NCBI GenBank assembly: GCA_030835385.1
Contig: JAURPI010000016.1
Location: 248,001-312,000 of the forward strand
Direction of reading: 5' to 3'
Length of the DNA stretch: 64,000 nt
Source of the DNA: Alphaproteobacteria bacterium
GTDB taxonomy: Bacteria > Pseudomonadota > Alphaproteobacteria > Rhodospirillales > Rhodospirillaceae
Shown: piece after piece, positions 9,395-17,603 of the stretch
Numbering within the stretch: the first letter of the stretch is position 1
How the letters are laid out: each line of letters starts with the position of its first letter
Translations under genes and position numbers: made by a program
The notes under the pieces: model-generated
The model's database searches: none
What the model was told of the DNA's origin: nothing
What the model saw: the letters and a program-made list of their open reading frames with translations, nothing else

Positions 9395-9446
9395 ACCTGT
9401 GCATTCTGACAGGTTCGGCCCAAATGATCCTGTCAGGTCTGACAGG
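9395..9446. repeat. CTGACAGGTT repeats and dyads in a convergent gap
   Basis: ACCTGT-N8-ACAGGT (9395-9414) is followed by CCTGTCAG-GT-CTGACAGG (9429-9446). CTGACAGGTT occurs at both 9406 and 9439. The second dyad is followed by TTTT and could be a weak plus-strand terminator. Its position between convergent genes argues against an ordinary operator. Confidence 0.5.
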
Positions 9447-9506
9447 TTTTGCGTCAAAAAACCGGTCAAACGTCCGAAACACCCCAGATTTGGGCAGAAA
9501 TCTAGC

Positions 9507-10529
9507 TTAAGTCAGGCTCCGAAATTCGTCGGATGCGGTGATCAAAGCAGACCGAATTCCGGGTTCCATTGAAGCGTGACCGGCGTCAGGAATGATCCGA
9601 TAGGCCGCCCCATCCCAGACCTGAGCCAATCGGTCAGCCGCCCGTATGGGGCAGACCATGTCATACCGGCCTTGGACAATGACGGCCGGGTGATTTTTCA
9701 GAATAGACATACCGTCTAACAATTGGTTTGGCCCGAGAAACCCATTGTTTGTCATGTAATGCGCTTCGATACGGGCCATCGCCAATGCTCCTGCATAGTA
9801 GGAGTCATTGCGGCTAGTTTTCTTCGTCGATGGCAACAGGCGTGAGCATGAATTTTCGTAGGCACACCAAGCTGCAGCTGCTGGCCGATGAATCTCTGGA
9901 TTGGGATCCATTAAAAGTTCGGTATAGGCCGTCAGTAAATCACGCCGTTCATCTACGGGGATATAATTTGCGAAGGCTCGCCACGCTTCGGGAAAGAAGC
10001 GCCCCATTCCGTGTAAGAACCAATCGATCTCTTCCGTAGAGAAGAGGAACACGCCACGGAGAATGAATCCGATACACCGCTCTGGATGAGCCTGCCCATA
10101 GGCCAGTGCTAGGGTTGATCCCCATGATCCGCCGAAGACAACCCAACGTTCAATTTTGAGATGCTCTCTGACCAGTTCCAGGTCGGATACCAAATTCTGC
10201 GTTGTATTATACTGGATCTCGGCCTCGGGCGTGGAGCGGCCCGACCCCCTCTGATCTATCAAGATGATTCGGTAATGGCTTGGGTCAAAAAAGCGACGAT
10301 AGGTGGGGGCCGTTCCTGCACCTGGTCCACCGTGAAGAAAAACAACGGGAACGCCTTTCTTGTTGCCGCTCTCTTCCCAATACAAACGATGCACTTTGTC
10401 AGCTCGCAAGAAGCCAGACTTGCGGCACTCGATAACTGGATAGAGCGACGCGGCGTCTTCTTGCCTTACACTGCTCGCTGGCTCGATGGTTTCAAGAGCA
10501 GGAATTATATTTACTCCGTCAATGCTCAA
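9507..10529 (-). CDS. pip: Prolyl iminopeptidase (peptidase family S33)
   Basis: An alpha/beta hydrolase that removes N-terminal proline from peptides in the cytoplasm. The oxyanion motif HGGPG is at residues 66-70, the nucleophile elbow GGSWGST has Ser135, GRYDMVCP supplies the acid near residue 290, and DAGHASMEP the His near 318. These match bacterial Pip closely. The only in-frame start is a TTG, giving about 25 extra residues before the family normally begins, so the true start may differ. It appears monocistronic with its own terminator. Confidence 0.93.
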   Translation of the reverse strand: MSIDGVNIIPALETIEPASSVRQEDAASLYPVIECRKSGFLRADKVHRLYWEESGNKKGVPVVFLHGGPGAGTAPTYRRFFDPSHYRIILIDQRGSGRSTPEAEIQYNTTQNLVSDLELVREHLKIERWVVFGGSWGSTLALAYGQAHPERCIGFILRGVFLFSTEEIDWFLHGMGRFFPEAWRAFANYIPVDERRDLLTAYTELLMDPNPEIHRPAAAAWCAYENSCSRLLPSTKKTSRNDSYYAGALAMARIEAHYMTNNGFLGPNQLLDGMSILKNHPAVIVQGRYDMVCPIRAADRLAQVWDGAAYRIIPDAGHASMEPGIRSALITASDEFRSLT

Positions 10530-10594
10530 TTGTGGCTAGGCTAAGAATGTGTCCCAACCATATTGGATGATAGGGCATTTAGAGCAAGAGGTGA

Positions 10595-10906
10595 CTACCC
10601 AAGGTCCGCTTCGTCCAGATAGCCTTCGATGATCTGGAACAGAGCTTCAGCATGATCTTCCGGTGTGATCGCCAAATTACAGTGATCGCCATAAATATTC
10701 AGGACATACCCACGGGCATCGCACACGTTGACCAGAGATTGGATGAAGGGCGTTATGACCTGAGTGTTGAGCGTTTCAGCGTTTGGACAGGCTTCCATTT
10801 GTTTCTGGAGTTCGCCAATCAACGCGGCAGCGCCTTTTCGACTACTTTGCTTCTTTTCTTTGCGGGCCGGTTTTTTGTTCTGGCGCGGTTTCTTTGGCGT
10901 GCTCAT
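10595..10906 (-). CDS. Small protein of unknown function with a lysine-rich N-terminus
   Basis: A 103-residue protein whose first 25 residues are almost all Lys, Arg, Gln, Pro and Ser (KKPRQNKKPARKEKKQSSRK), followed by a compact predicted alpha/beta region ending in an acidic helix. Neither signal peptide nor membrane helix is present. The basic tail suggests nucleic-acid or membrane-surface contact, but this is only inference. AAGGA precedes the ATG at good spacing, so it is likely a real gene. I do not recognise the family. Confidence 0.6.
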   Translation of the reverse strand: MSTPKKPRQNKKPARKEKKQSSRKGAAALIGELQKQMEACPNAETLNTQVITPFIQSLVNVCDARGYVLNIYGDHCNLAITPEDHAEALFQIIEGYLDEADLG

Positions 10907-11047
10907 GCCATTTTCCTTGCTGATGAATTATTCCATAGGACCTATATCACAAATAGACCTGCCACCATGGGGCACTAGGCCTTTGATTTCCGTTTGTTTT
11001 CGCCGTATTACCGCACCGTTCTTTTCTGATTGTGAAAGCCTTTAGTT

Positions 11048-12193
11048 ATGAACCGTCTACAGCAGCAACTCTTGGACCTCTGGGCTGTCGTGCAGGACGT
11101 CTGGGTGACCGGCGTTGCAGGGGTCGATTTCACCCGCCTTCTGATCGCCTTTGGCATCCTCTTGTTCTTTATGGTCGTGCGGGGGTTGTTTACGCGGTTT
11201 GTTCTGGGCGCCATCCGGCGCATAACGGATAAAACAGATACAGACTTCGACGACAGATTGTTTGAGGCGCTGCACGGTCCCATTCGTCTTGTACCGGTCA
11301 TTATCGGTGCCTTTATTGCCCTCGATTACTTGGCGCTTCCTGACAAATACGCTGAAATGGGGGCGCTACTTATACGTACCCTCGTCGTGTTTGATTTGTT
11401 CTGGGCGCTCTATCAAGTCACCGGTCCCTTGAGCTCCTCAATTAAACGGCTTGAGGACTTTCTGACGCGAGAGATGGTCGACTGGTTGGTGAGCTTTCTC
11501 CATCTTGCAGTCGCATTCATTGGCGCGGCCACGATCCTCGAGATCTGGGGAATCAAAGTTGGGCCAATCTTGGCGGGCCTTGGTCTTTTTGGCGTAGCCG
11601 TTGCTCTGGGCGCACAGGACCTCTTTAAGAATCTTATTGCCGGAATCTTGGTTATCGCTGAGAAGCGTATGCGCGTTGGCGATTGGATTCTGGTAGATGG
11701 AATCGTTGAAGGCACAGTCGAACATATTGGTTTTCGCTCAACTCACGTCCGGCGGTTTGATAAGGCGCCTGTCTACGTACCCAATGCCAAATTATCGGAC
11801 AACGCAGTCACCAATTTTAGCGGCATGACGCACCGGCGGATCAAATGGATGATCGGTATTGAGTACGGTGCGACTATCGATCAGCTTCGCGCGATTCGAG
11901 ATGGCATAGAAACTTACATCACCACTGACGATGCATTTGCATCGCCTACCGAAGTGTCAACCTTTGTGCGTATCGATAAATTCAACGATTCTTCGATCGA
12001 CATTCTGCTCTACTGTTTTACGAAGACAACAGATTGGGGCAAGTGGCTCGAAATCAAAGAAACGCTCGCCTACAAAATCAAAGAAATTGTAAAAGCCGAA
12101 GGCACAGGGTTCGCCTTTCCCAGTCAGTCGGTCTATATCGAGACAATGTCTGGGGATGCCGCTGAAGTATTTGTCCCTCCAACAAAAGACTAA
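11048..12193 (+). CDS. MscS-family mechanosensitive ion channel
   Basis: The protein has four or so N-terminal membrane helices, then the MscS pore segment with small residues (ILAGLGLFGVAVALGAQDLFKNLIAG) at about residues 175-200. The beta domain that follows reads RMRVGDWILVDGIVEGTVEHIGFRSTHVRRFDKAPVYVPNAKL, which is diagnostic. A cytoplasmic alpha/beta domain completes the roughly 380-residue architecture. Such channels open under membrane tension to release solutes during osmotic downshock. It shows no operon link to the MFS gene that follows 66 bases later. Confidence 0.93.
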   Translation: MNRLQQQLLDLWAVVQDVWVTGVAGVDFTRLLIAFGILLFFMVVRGLFTRFVLGAIRRITDKTDTDFDDRLFEALHGPIRLVPVIIGAFIALDYLALPDKYAEMGALLIRTLVVFDLFWALYQVTGPLSSSIKRLEDFLTREMVDWLVSFLHLAVAFIGAATILEIWGIKVGPILAGLGLFGVAVALGAQDLFKNLIAGILVIAEKRMRVGDWILVDGIVEGTVEHIGFRSTHVRRFDKAPVYVPNAKLSDNAVTNFSGMTHRRIKWMIGIEYGATIDQLRAIRDGIETYITTDDAFASPTEVSTFVRIDKFNDSSIDILLYCFTKTTDWGKWLEIKETLAYKIKEIVKAEGTGFAFPSQSVYIETMSGDAAEVFVPPTKD

Positions 12194-12259
12194 CTTCTCC
12201 GCCTTGGTCCGTCCGATAAGATCGCCGGGAGTCAGGCAAGATATGATTTGGTAATTGCT

Positions 12260-13447
12260 ATGACTCCCATGAGAATTTTATTTCTGATTGTCTTTATTGA
12301 CCTTGTCGGCTTTGGTATCTTGGTTCCCTTGCTGCCGTTTTATGTTGATCGTGTTGGTGCCGGGCCAGAAATAATCACCATCACGCTTGGTCTTTATTCT
12401 CTCTTTCAGTTTATCGCCGCACCTATCTGGGGATGGTTGAGTGATCGGTATGGGCGTAAGCCTATCTTGGCCTGGTCACTTTCTGGATTTGCGATTTCTT
12501 ATTTGATCCTGGGTTTCGCCGATAGTTTGTGGATGGTTGTCGCCAGTCGTGTTTTTGGCGGCCTTATGGCTGGAAACATATCTGCGGCTTTTGCCTATGT
12601 GACCGACATCACGACACCGGAGACGCGAGCCAAGGGTATGGGAATGGTGGGTGCGGCCTTTGGGCTTGGCTTCATTTTCGGACCGGTCATTGGTGGTGTG
12701 CTCGCTGGCTCAGATATTGAAACTGCTAATTTTCTTCTCCCCGCTCTGGTGGCGACCGGCATGACAACCGTTGCACTGTTGGGGGTGATTTTTGTTCTGC
12801 CGGAATCTCTCAGCCAGGAGTTGCGCGATCAGATTCGCAATCGTCCTAAGATATCTTTGAAGATGAGAATAGAAGCCGCATTCAAGCGCCAGGCCTTAAC
12901 CCTGATCGTGCTCATTGGTTTCGGCGTTACCATGGCCTGGGCTTTATTGGAAACAACACTGGCACTTTGGGCCAACAGCGTTCTCAGTCTCGGACCGCGA
13001 GACATTGGCCTGTTGTTGACGTACGTCGGCGTTATCGGCGTTATCATCCAGGGCGGGATGATCGGACCTCTGACCAGGCGTTTTGGTGAGCACAGTTTGG
13101 TTGCTGCGGCGACCTGTTTTCTATTTTGCGGCTACGGTTTTCTTGCCGCATCGCAAGGTTGGACGTTGCTCGTTACGGCGATGACATTTCTGGCGGTCGG
13201 TAATGCGCTTTCTAACCCATCATTATCCAGTCTTGTGTCTAAGGAAGCAGATGAGACGGAGCGGGGCGCTGTTTTGGGTGTTTTCCAAGGGGCTGGCAGT
13301 CTCGCGCGAGTCGCTGGGCCAATGTATGCTGGACTTGTATTTGTTCAGTTCGGTCCGGCTATACCCTTTATGATTGCGGCCGCTTGTATGGTGCCCACTT
13401 TGGTTATGGTGTTTTTGCTGCCCTCCAAGGGGTCGGAGGCGGGATAG
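12260..13447 (+). CDS. MFS transporter, TetA-like drug:proton antiporter group
   Basis: Twelve predicted membrane helices over about 395 residues. The loop between helices 2 and 3 has the motif GWLSDRYGRKP, and motif C-like GFIFGPVIGG lies in helix 5. The N-terminus MRILFLIVFIDLVGFGILVPLLPFY matches the Tet/multidrug DHA1 group, so efflux of a small hydrophobic compound is likely. The substrate is not predictable. I chose the ATG at 12260 over a TTG four codons upstream. A lone ABC ATPase follows on the same strand. Confidence 0.88.
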   Translation: MTPMRILFLIVFIDLVGFGILVPLLPFYVDRVGAGPEIITITLGLYSLFQFIAAPIWGWLSDRYGRKPILAWSLSGFAISYLILGFADSLWMVVASRVFGGLMAGNISAAFAYVTDITTPETRAKGMGMVGAAFGLGFIFGPVIGGVLAGSDIETANFLLPALVATGMTTVALLGVIFVLPESLSQELRDQIRNRPKISLKMRIEAAFKRQALTLIVLIGFGVTMAWALLETTLALWANSVLSLGPRDIGLLLTYVGVIGVIIQGGMIGPLTRRFGEHSLVAAATCFLFCGYGFLAASQGWTLLVTAMTFLAVGNALSNPSLSSLVSKEADETERGAVLGVFQGAGSLARVAGPMYAGLVFVQFGPAIPFMIAAACMVPTLVMVFLLPSKGSEAG

Positions 13448-13537
13448 GGGACACTTATTCGGGTTGATTCCCGTTTCGAACCAGATCAAGCTTATCCATA
13501 ATCCGATCAAGACCACACATTCGAAGAGGGGCTGCAC

Positions 13538-14239
13538 GTGCTCGAGGCGATAGATTTAAATAAGACGTACGGGGATCACAACGCGCTCAAGGGTCTCAAC
13601 TTGTCCATCAATGCTGGGGACATATATTGCCTTTTGGGTGCCAATGGCGCTGGTAAGACGACCACGATCAACCTGTTTTTAAATTTCATTGATCCTTCGG
13701 GCGGTCGCGCCAAGGTTAACGGCATTGATGTCACCGAGAACCCACTCGAGACAAAAAGATACCTCGCCTACATCCCCGAACAGGTCATGCTTTACCCCAA
13801 CCTCACAGGTCTCGAGAACATAGAGTACTTCGCTCGTCTTGGCGGGCATGACGAGTACAACGATGACGATCTAAGAGGTTTCCTGGTGCGCTGTGGATTG
13901 CAAGCCGAAGCTGCGGACCGTCGGATCTCGACGTACTCCAAAGGCATGCGTCAAAAGGTCGGCGTTGCTATTGCGCTTGCTAAACAGGCCAAAGCTTTGT
14001 TGTTGGATGAGCCGACGTCTGGCCTCGACCCAAAAGCGTCGAATGAATTTTCAGAACTTCTCAAGCATTTACAGTCTGAGGGGGCCGCTATTTTGATGGC
14101 CACCCATGATTTGTTCCGCGCCAAAGAGACGGGCACCCGCATCGGTATCATGCGTGAAGGTAATTTGATGCAAGAATTGAATACGGGTGAAGTTTCCCAC
14201 GCTGATATTGAGCGAATTTATCTAGAACACATGCACTAA
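13538..14239 (+). CDS. ABC transporter ATP-binding protein without adjacent permease
   Basis: A 233-residue ABC ATPase with Walker A GANGAGKTT (residues 34-42), a Q-loop near YIPEQ, Walker B ALLLDEPTSGLD and the H-loop in MATHD. The signature is YSKGMRQK, as in ABC-2 type exporters such as NosF, NatA or drug exporters, rather than LSGGQ. It starts with GTG after AGAGGGG. ABC-2 permeases are normally beside such ATPases, but the next gene downstream (38 bases away) encodes an unrelated single-helix anchored protein. The permease must be elsewhere, or this ATPase serves an unusual partner. Confidence 0.88.
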   Translation: MLEAIDLNKTYGDHNALKGLNLSINAGDIYCLLGANGAGKTTTINLFLNFIDPSGGRAKVNGIDVTENPLETKRYLAYIPEQVMLYPNLTGLENIEYFARLGGHDEYNDDDLRGFLVRCGLQAEAADRRISTYSKGMRQKVGVAIALAKQAKALLLDEPTSGLDPKASNEFSELLKHLQSEGAAILMATHDLFRAKETGTRIGIMREGNLMQELNTGEVSHADIERIYLEHMH

Positions 14240-14276
14240 CCCAATCGAATACCCTTTCTAGGATGGAGAGCGGACA

Positions 14277-15797
14277 ATGCTTAAATGGATTAAACGCATC
14301 TCTGTTACGTTGTTTGTTTTGATCGTTGTTGTTGGTGGCGGAGGGTACGGCACCTTTACTTACATGAACCGCACACCACCGCAGTTGGTGGAGCCAAATT
14401 ACTTCCGAATATATAAAGAGCAGCTAGCAAGCGAAGAGGCGATGACCCCTGAGGGCAATGTCGCAATCTTTATGTCGGGTCTAATCATGCCCGAAGATTT
14501 TCGCGTCCCTGATTTTCACAATCTTGCTCTTAAATCGAGCCAGTACATTCCTTGGCCGATACGCAATCGTGCCATGGCTGATCCTGGTGTTATTCTGCTG
14601 GACACTGAACGGTTCTATGAATTTGAAGAGTTCGTGCCGACCAATCTTGTTGATGCCTATGGGTCATCCATGGACGTTGATGGCACGCCGTGGGTCGAGA
14701 AGTACCACAATGGTGAGCTGATCTGGGTTGATCCCAGCCCCACACAACATTTTGACCACGGGTATTTTTTATATACGGCCCGCAAGGGCGGCATGCCTGG
14801 TCCGTCCCAAAAGTTGGTCAACAAGGCCCGTGTTTACTACTACGGAAAAGGCAAGGGTTTCATGAATGGCAAGGTGCCCCACGAAGCGGGTAACTGGGCT
14901 ATTGTCGAGGCAACCATGGAGAAGATAACAGCGAAGTATGGTGATGTACCGTATCGCTGGGTTACAGCGGAAGACTTTCACCTCGCGCGAAAGGCAATGT
15001 TCGAGTTGCTTGATTGCGGTGCAGATACGATTATTTTTGCGTCACCCCGCCCTGTCTATTCTCATCATGAAGAGTTCAACGGCTCTATAAAACACGCCAT
15101 GCATTACATCCACGAATGGGAAGAGTCCAACGACAAGCACATCAAAACCATCATGACCCAGAATTTGGCGAACTTCCCTATCGTTCATGAGACCCACGCC
15201 ATTATGTTGCGTGATCGGCTCGACCAGTTGCCCAGGGGGTCCGATGTAAAGGTCGTGGCGTCCGTCCACGGCATGGCGTGGGACTTAGTGCCAAACGAAG
15301 CGTGGATTGAATTGTCGCCCGACTATATCGATCCCATCATGGAAAAACTAAACAGCGTTGTGGCTGAGTATGATTTCGGACGCACACAAGTTGTTCAGTC
15401 GCAGGACCACTTTGCAGATCCGCATAACAATCCAAACGGAACATATCTATCGACCAACAAAGCGTTTTGGAATGGGATTGAGGATGGTTATGACTACGTC
15501 ATAAACCTACCCATAGAATTCTTTGCGGAGAACACAGACACAATGTTTTCCCATGCGATGTACAACTACGAAGGTTTCCCAGGCTTTAATATTTATGATC
15601 CAGTCGACTACAGTGATTGGACAGTGCCGTACACCAAGACCTTCGATGTTGAGGGAACAAAAGTCATCTACAACGGGTTGCCTGTTGGCAAATACAACAA
15701 GCCCATTGTTGAGGCATATTTTCAGGCGATGGACGCTATTCTCGCGCGATCCCTAACGCCGCTTGGCGCAAAGAGTGATGTTGCCTTGGCTAACTAA
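14277..15797 (+). CDS. Membrane-anchored protein with weak ferrochelatase-like features
   Basis: The 506-residue protein begins with one hydrophobic helix (VTLFVLIVVVGGGGYGTF), predicting an N-terminal membrane anchor or uncleaved signal with the rest outside the cytoplasm. I do not recognise it with confidence. Two segments resemble the chelatase superfamily: VKVVASVHGMAWDL near residue 325 recalls the SxHG metal-site motif, and INLPIEFFAENTDTMFSH near 415 recalls the PxGFxxDHxETL region of ferrochelatase. Both alignments are by eye. If correct this would be an exported chelatase-fold protein, which is unusual. It lies 38 bases after an ABC ATPase and ends at a strong terminator, so the two probably form one transcript. 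Confidence 0.6.
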   Translation: MLKWIKRISVTLFVLIVVVGGGGYGTFTYMNRTPPQLVEPNYFRIYKEQLASEEAMTPEGNVAIFMSGLIMPEDFRVPDFHNLALKSSQYIPWPIRNRAMADPGVILLDTERFYEFEEFVPTNLVDAYGSSMDVDGTPWVEKYHNGELIWVDPSPTQHFDHGYFLYTARKGGMPGPSQKLVNKARVYYYGKGKGFMNGKVPHEAGNWAIVEATMEKITAKYGDVPYRWVTAEDFHLARKAMFELLDCGADTIIFASPRPVYSHHEEFNGSIKHAMHYIHEWEESNDKHIKTIMTQNLANFPIVHETHAIMLRDRLDQLPRGSDVKVVASVHGMAWDLVPNEAWIELSPDYIDPIMEKLNSVVAEYDFGRTQVVQSQDHFADPHNNPNGTYLSTNKAFWNGIEDGYDYVINLPIEFFAENTDTMFSHAMYNYEGFPGFNIYDPVDYSDWTVPYTKTFDVEGTKVIYNGLPVGKYNKPIVEAYFQAMDAILARSLTPLGAKSDVALAN

Positions 15798-15819
15798 ACC
15801 TTTTCTCAGACTCAACTGT

Positions 15820-15849
15820 AAAACGCCCGGCTTTGTGGTCGGGCGTTTT
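15820..15849 (+). terminator. Rho-independent terminator
   Basis: AAAACGCCCG (15820-15829) pairs perfectly with CGGGCGTTTT (15840-15849) around a 10-base loop. It ends the ABC ATPase and chelatase-like transcript and isolates the hydrolase pair downstream. Confidence 0.85.
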
Positions 15850-15908
15850 GCTTGTTGCGCGCGCGCCTCGTCTATAGAACCATCACCTATGTGAAAGTGG
15901 AGGGGGCG

Positions 15909-17603
15909 ATGAAGCGCCAATTTGTTTCAGTGGGACAGACGCAACTTCATGTTCGTCGAGCCGGAGAGGGGCCGCCGGTCATTCTGCTGCATCCATCGCC
16001 TCAGTCGGGCGCTTTCTCAATTCCCATGGCCACCCGGTTGGCTAAGAATTTTACCGCCATTGCTGTCGACACACCGGGTTATGGATTATCTGATCCTCTT
16101 CCGGGGGGCTACAAGGGCCCCGCCCTTGATGACTATCTTTCACCACTTGTTGCACTTTTAGATTCGCTTGGCATTGAGAAGGCCGCTTTCTACGGTAATG
16201 CGACCGGTGCTGAGATTGCGCATATATTTGCCGCTGCTCATCCAGAGCGGGTGGCCGTTTGTATGCTTGATACAGCAGGCGACGTTTCAGACGAATTTGT
16301 TGATACCCTGACAGAAGGGTATTTCCCGGACACGACACCCCGCCGCGATGGCGGTCATCTCCTCACCCACTGGGACATGGTGCGGTCGCTGAACCTCTTT
16401 GCGCCCTGGCAGTTCACAAAAAAGGAATCACGCCTGCCGGTCGACATGCCGTCGCCAGACAAAATACAGGCCAAGCTGCTTGATTACCTGCGTGCAGGAG
16501 CCAGCTACGCCGACGCCTATAAACCGGCATTTTATACTGCCAAACACCATCTGATTAGCAGAGTCACGGTCCCGGCCACATTAACCAGGTGGGAGGCCAA
16601 GCCTGATCTAACGGAAGTCGACGATTTAATCGCCGCCGGGTTGCCTGACAATTTTACGGTCCTTCACGCCGGACCAACTATGGACGAGCGTCTCGCCGCC
16701 AGTGAGCAGTATTTGATTGATCACTACCTTCCCACAGCAACACCAGCGCCTCCGCACCCCGATCAAATTGAGGATGGCGCCCCGCGTTTGCAGAAAATGT
16801 TTATTGATGTCGATGGTGGTCAAGTCATGGTGCGTGTCTGTACCGCGGGGACGGGCCGTCCAATTTTAGGCCTTCATGATCCGGCAGGATCGTCCAATAG
16901 ACTTGTTGGTTTGTTAGCTCCTTATCTCGGCAAACGGCCAATCATCGCACTTGATAATCCGGGCAGCGGGGAATCCGACCCCTTGATTTCCGCGCAGGAC
17001 ATTACGACAGAAGAGTATGCGCGGTACGCCATCGCGGCTCTGGATGCGTTGGGTGTAGATGAGGTCGATGTCATTGGTCGCTATTCCGGTGGGCAAGTTG
17101 CCATGGAAATGGCAGCCGCCAAACCAGAGTTGGTGAAACATATTGTTCAAGCGGGCGTGCAAATCTTCACCGACGAAGAGCGTGGTGATCTGCTGAATCA
17201 CTACACGCCGTCCATTGCTCCGACATGGGATGGTGGCCATCTTGTGACGGCGTGGGCAATCGTACGCGACATGGGTCTGTACTGGCCCTGGTACAATCAG
17301 ACTAAGGATGGTGTGATCCACCGGGACGCCAACCTCGACCCAGAATTTTTAGATAGCCGTGTGCAAGACCTCTTGAAAATCGGGAATGGGTATCAAAACG
17401 CCTATGCGGCGTCATTTACCTATCCGATGGCCGATAAGCTTGCGGCACTTGATGTGCCCTGTCTTCTCATCGATTGGCCCGGCGCTGCGTCTTACGATCG
17501 TTTGGAGATGGCCAAACAAGCGGCGCCAAAGTGTGACATCGCAGATATGCCAGAGGACTTGGGCGATATTCCAACTCTACTCGATCCGTTCTTTAAATCG
17601 TGA
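15909..17603 (+). CDS. Double-domain alpha/beta-hydrolase-fold protein, nucleophile replaced in both domains
   Basis: The 564 residues hold two alpha/beta-hydrolase domains in tandem, roughly 1-285 and 295-564. Each has the oxyanion-type strand (ILLHPSPQSG; ILGLHDPAGSS), the strand-4 turn (AVDTPGYGLSD; ALDNPGSGESD) and a cap signature DGGHL...W...R with PW. The nucleophile elbows are unusual: GNATG puts Ala98, and GRYSG puts Tyr392, where Ser, Asp or Cys is expected, with a hydroxyl residue one position later (Thr99, Ser393). No GH motif for the catalytic His is seen near either domain end. I chose the ATG at 15909, preceded by GGAGGGGGC. Its stop overlaps the start of a paralogue. The function is unknown. 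Confidence 0.85.
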   Translation: MKRQFVSVGQTQLHVRRAGEGPPVILLHPSPQSGAFSIPMATRLAKNFTAIAVDTPGYGLSDPLPGGYKGPALDDYLSPLVALLDSLGIEKAAFYGNATGAEIAHIFAAAHPERVAVCMLDTAGDVSDEFVDTLTEGYFPDTTPRRDGGHLLTHWDMVRSLNLFAPWQFTKKESRLPVDMPSPDKIQAKLLDYLRAGASYADAYKPAFYTAKHHLISRVTVPATLTRWEAKPDLTEVDDLIAAGLPDNFTVLHAGPTMDERLAASEQYLIDHYLPTATPAPPHPDQIEDGAPRLQKMFIDVDGGQVMVRVCTAGTGRPILGLHDPAGSSNRLVGLLAPYLGKRPIIALDNPGSGESDPLISAQDITTEEYARYAIAALDALGVDEVDVIGRYSGGQVAMEMAAAKPELVKHIVQAGVQIFTDEERGDLLNHYTPSIAPTWDGGHLVTAWAIVRDMGLYWPWYNQTKDGVIHRDANLDPEFLDSRVQDLLKIGNGYQNAYAASFTYPMADKLAALDVPCLLIDWPGAASYDRLEMAKQAAPKCDIADMPEDLGDIPTLLDPFFKS

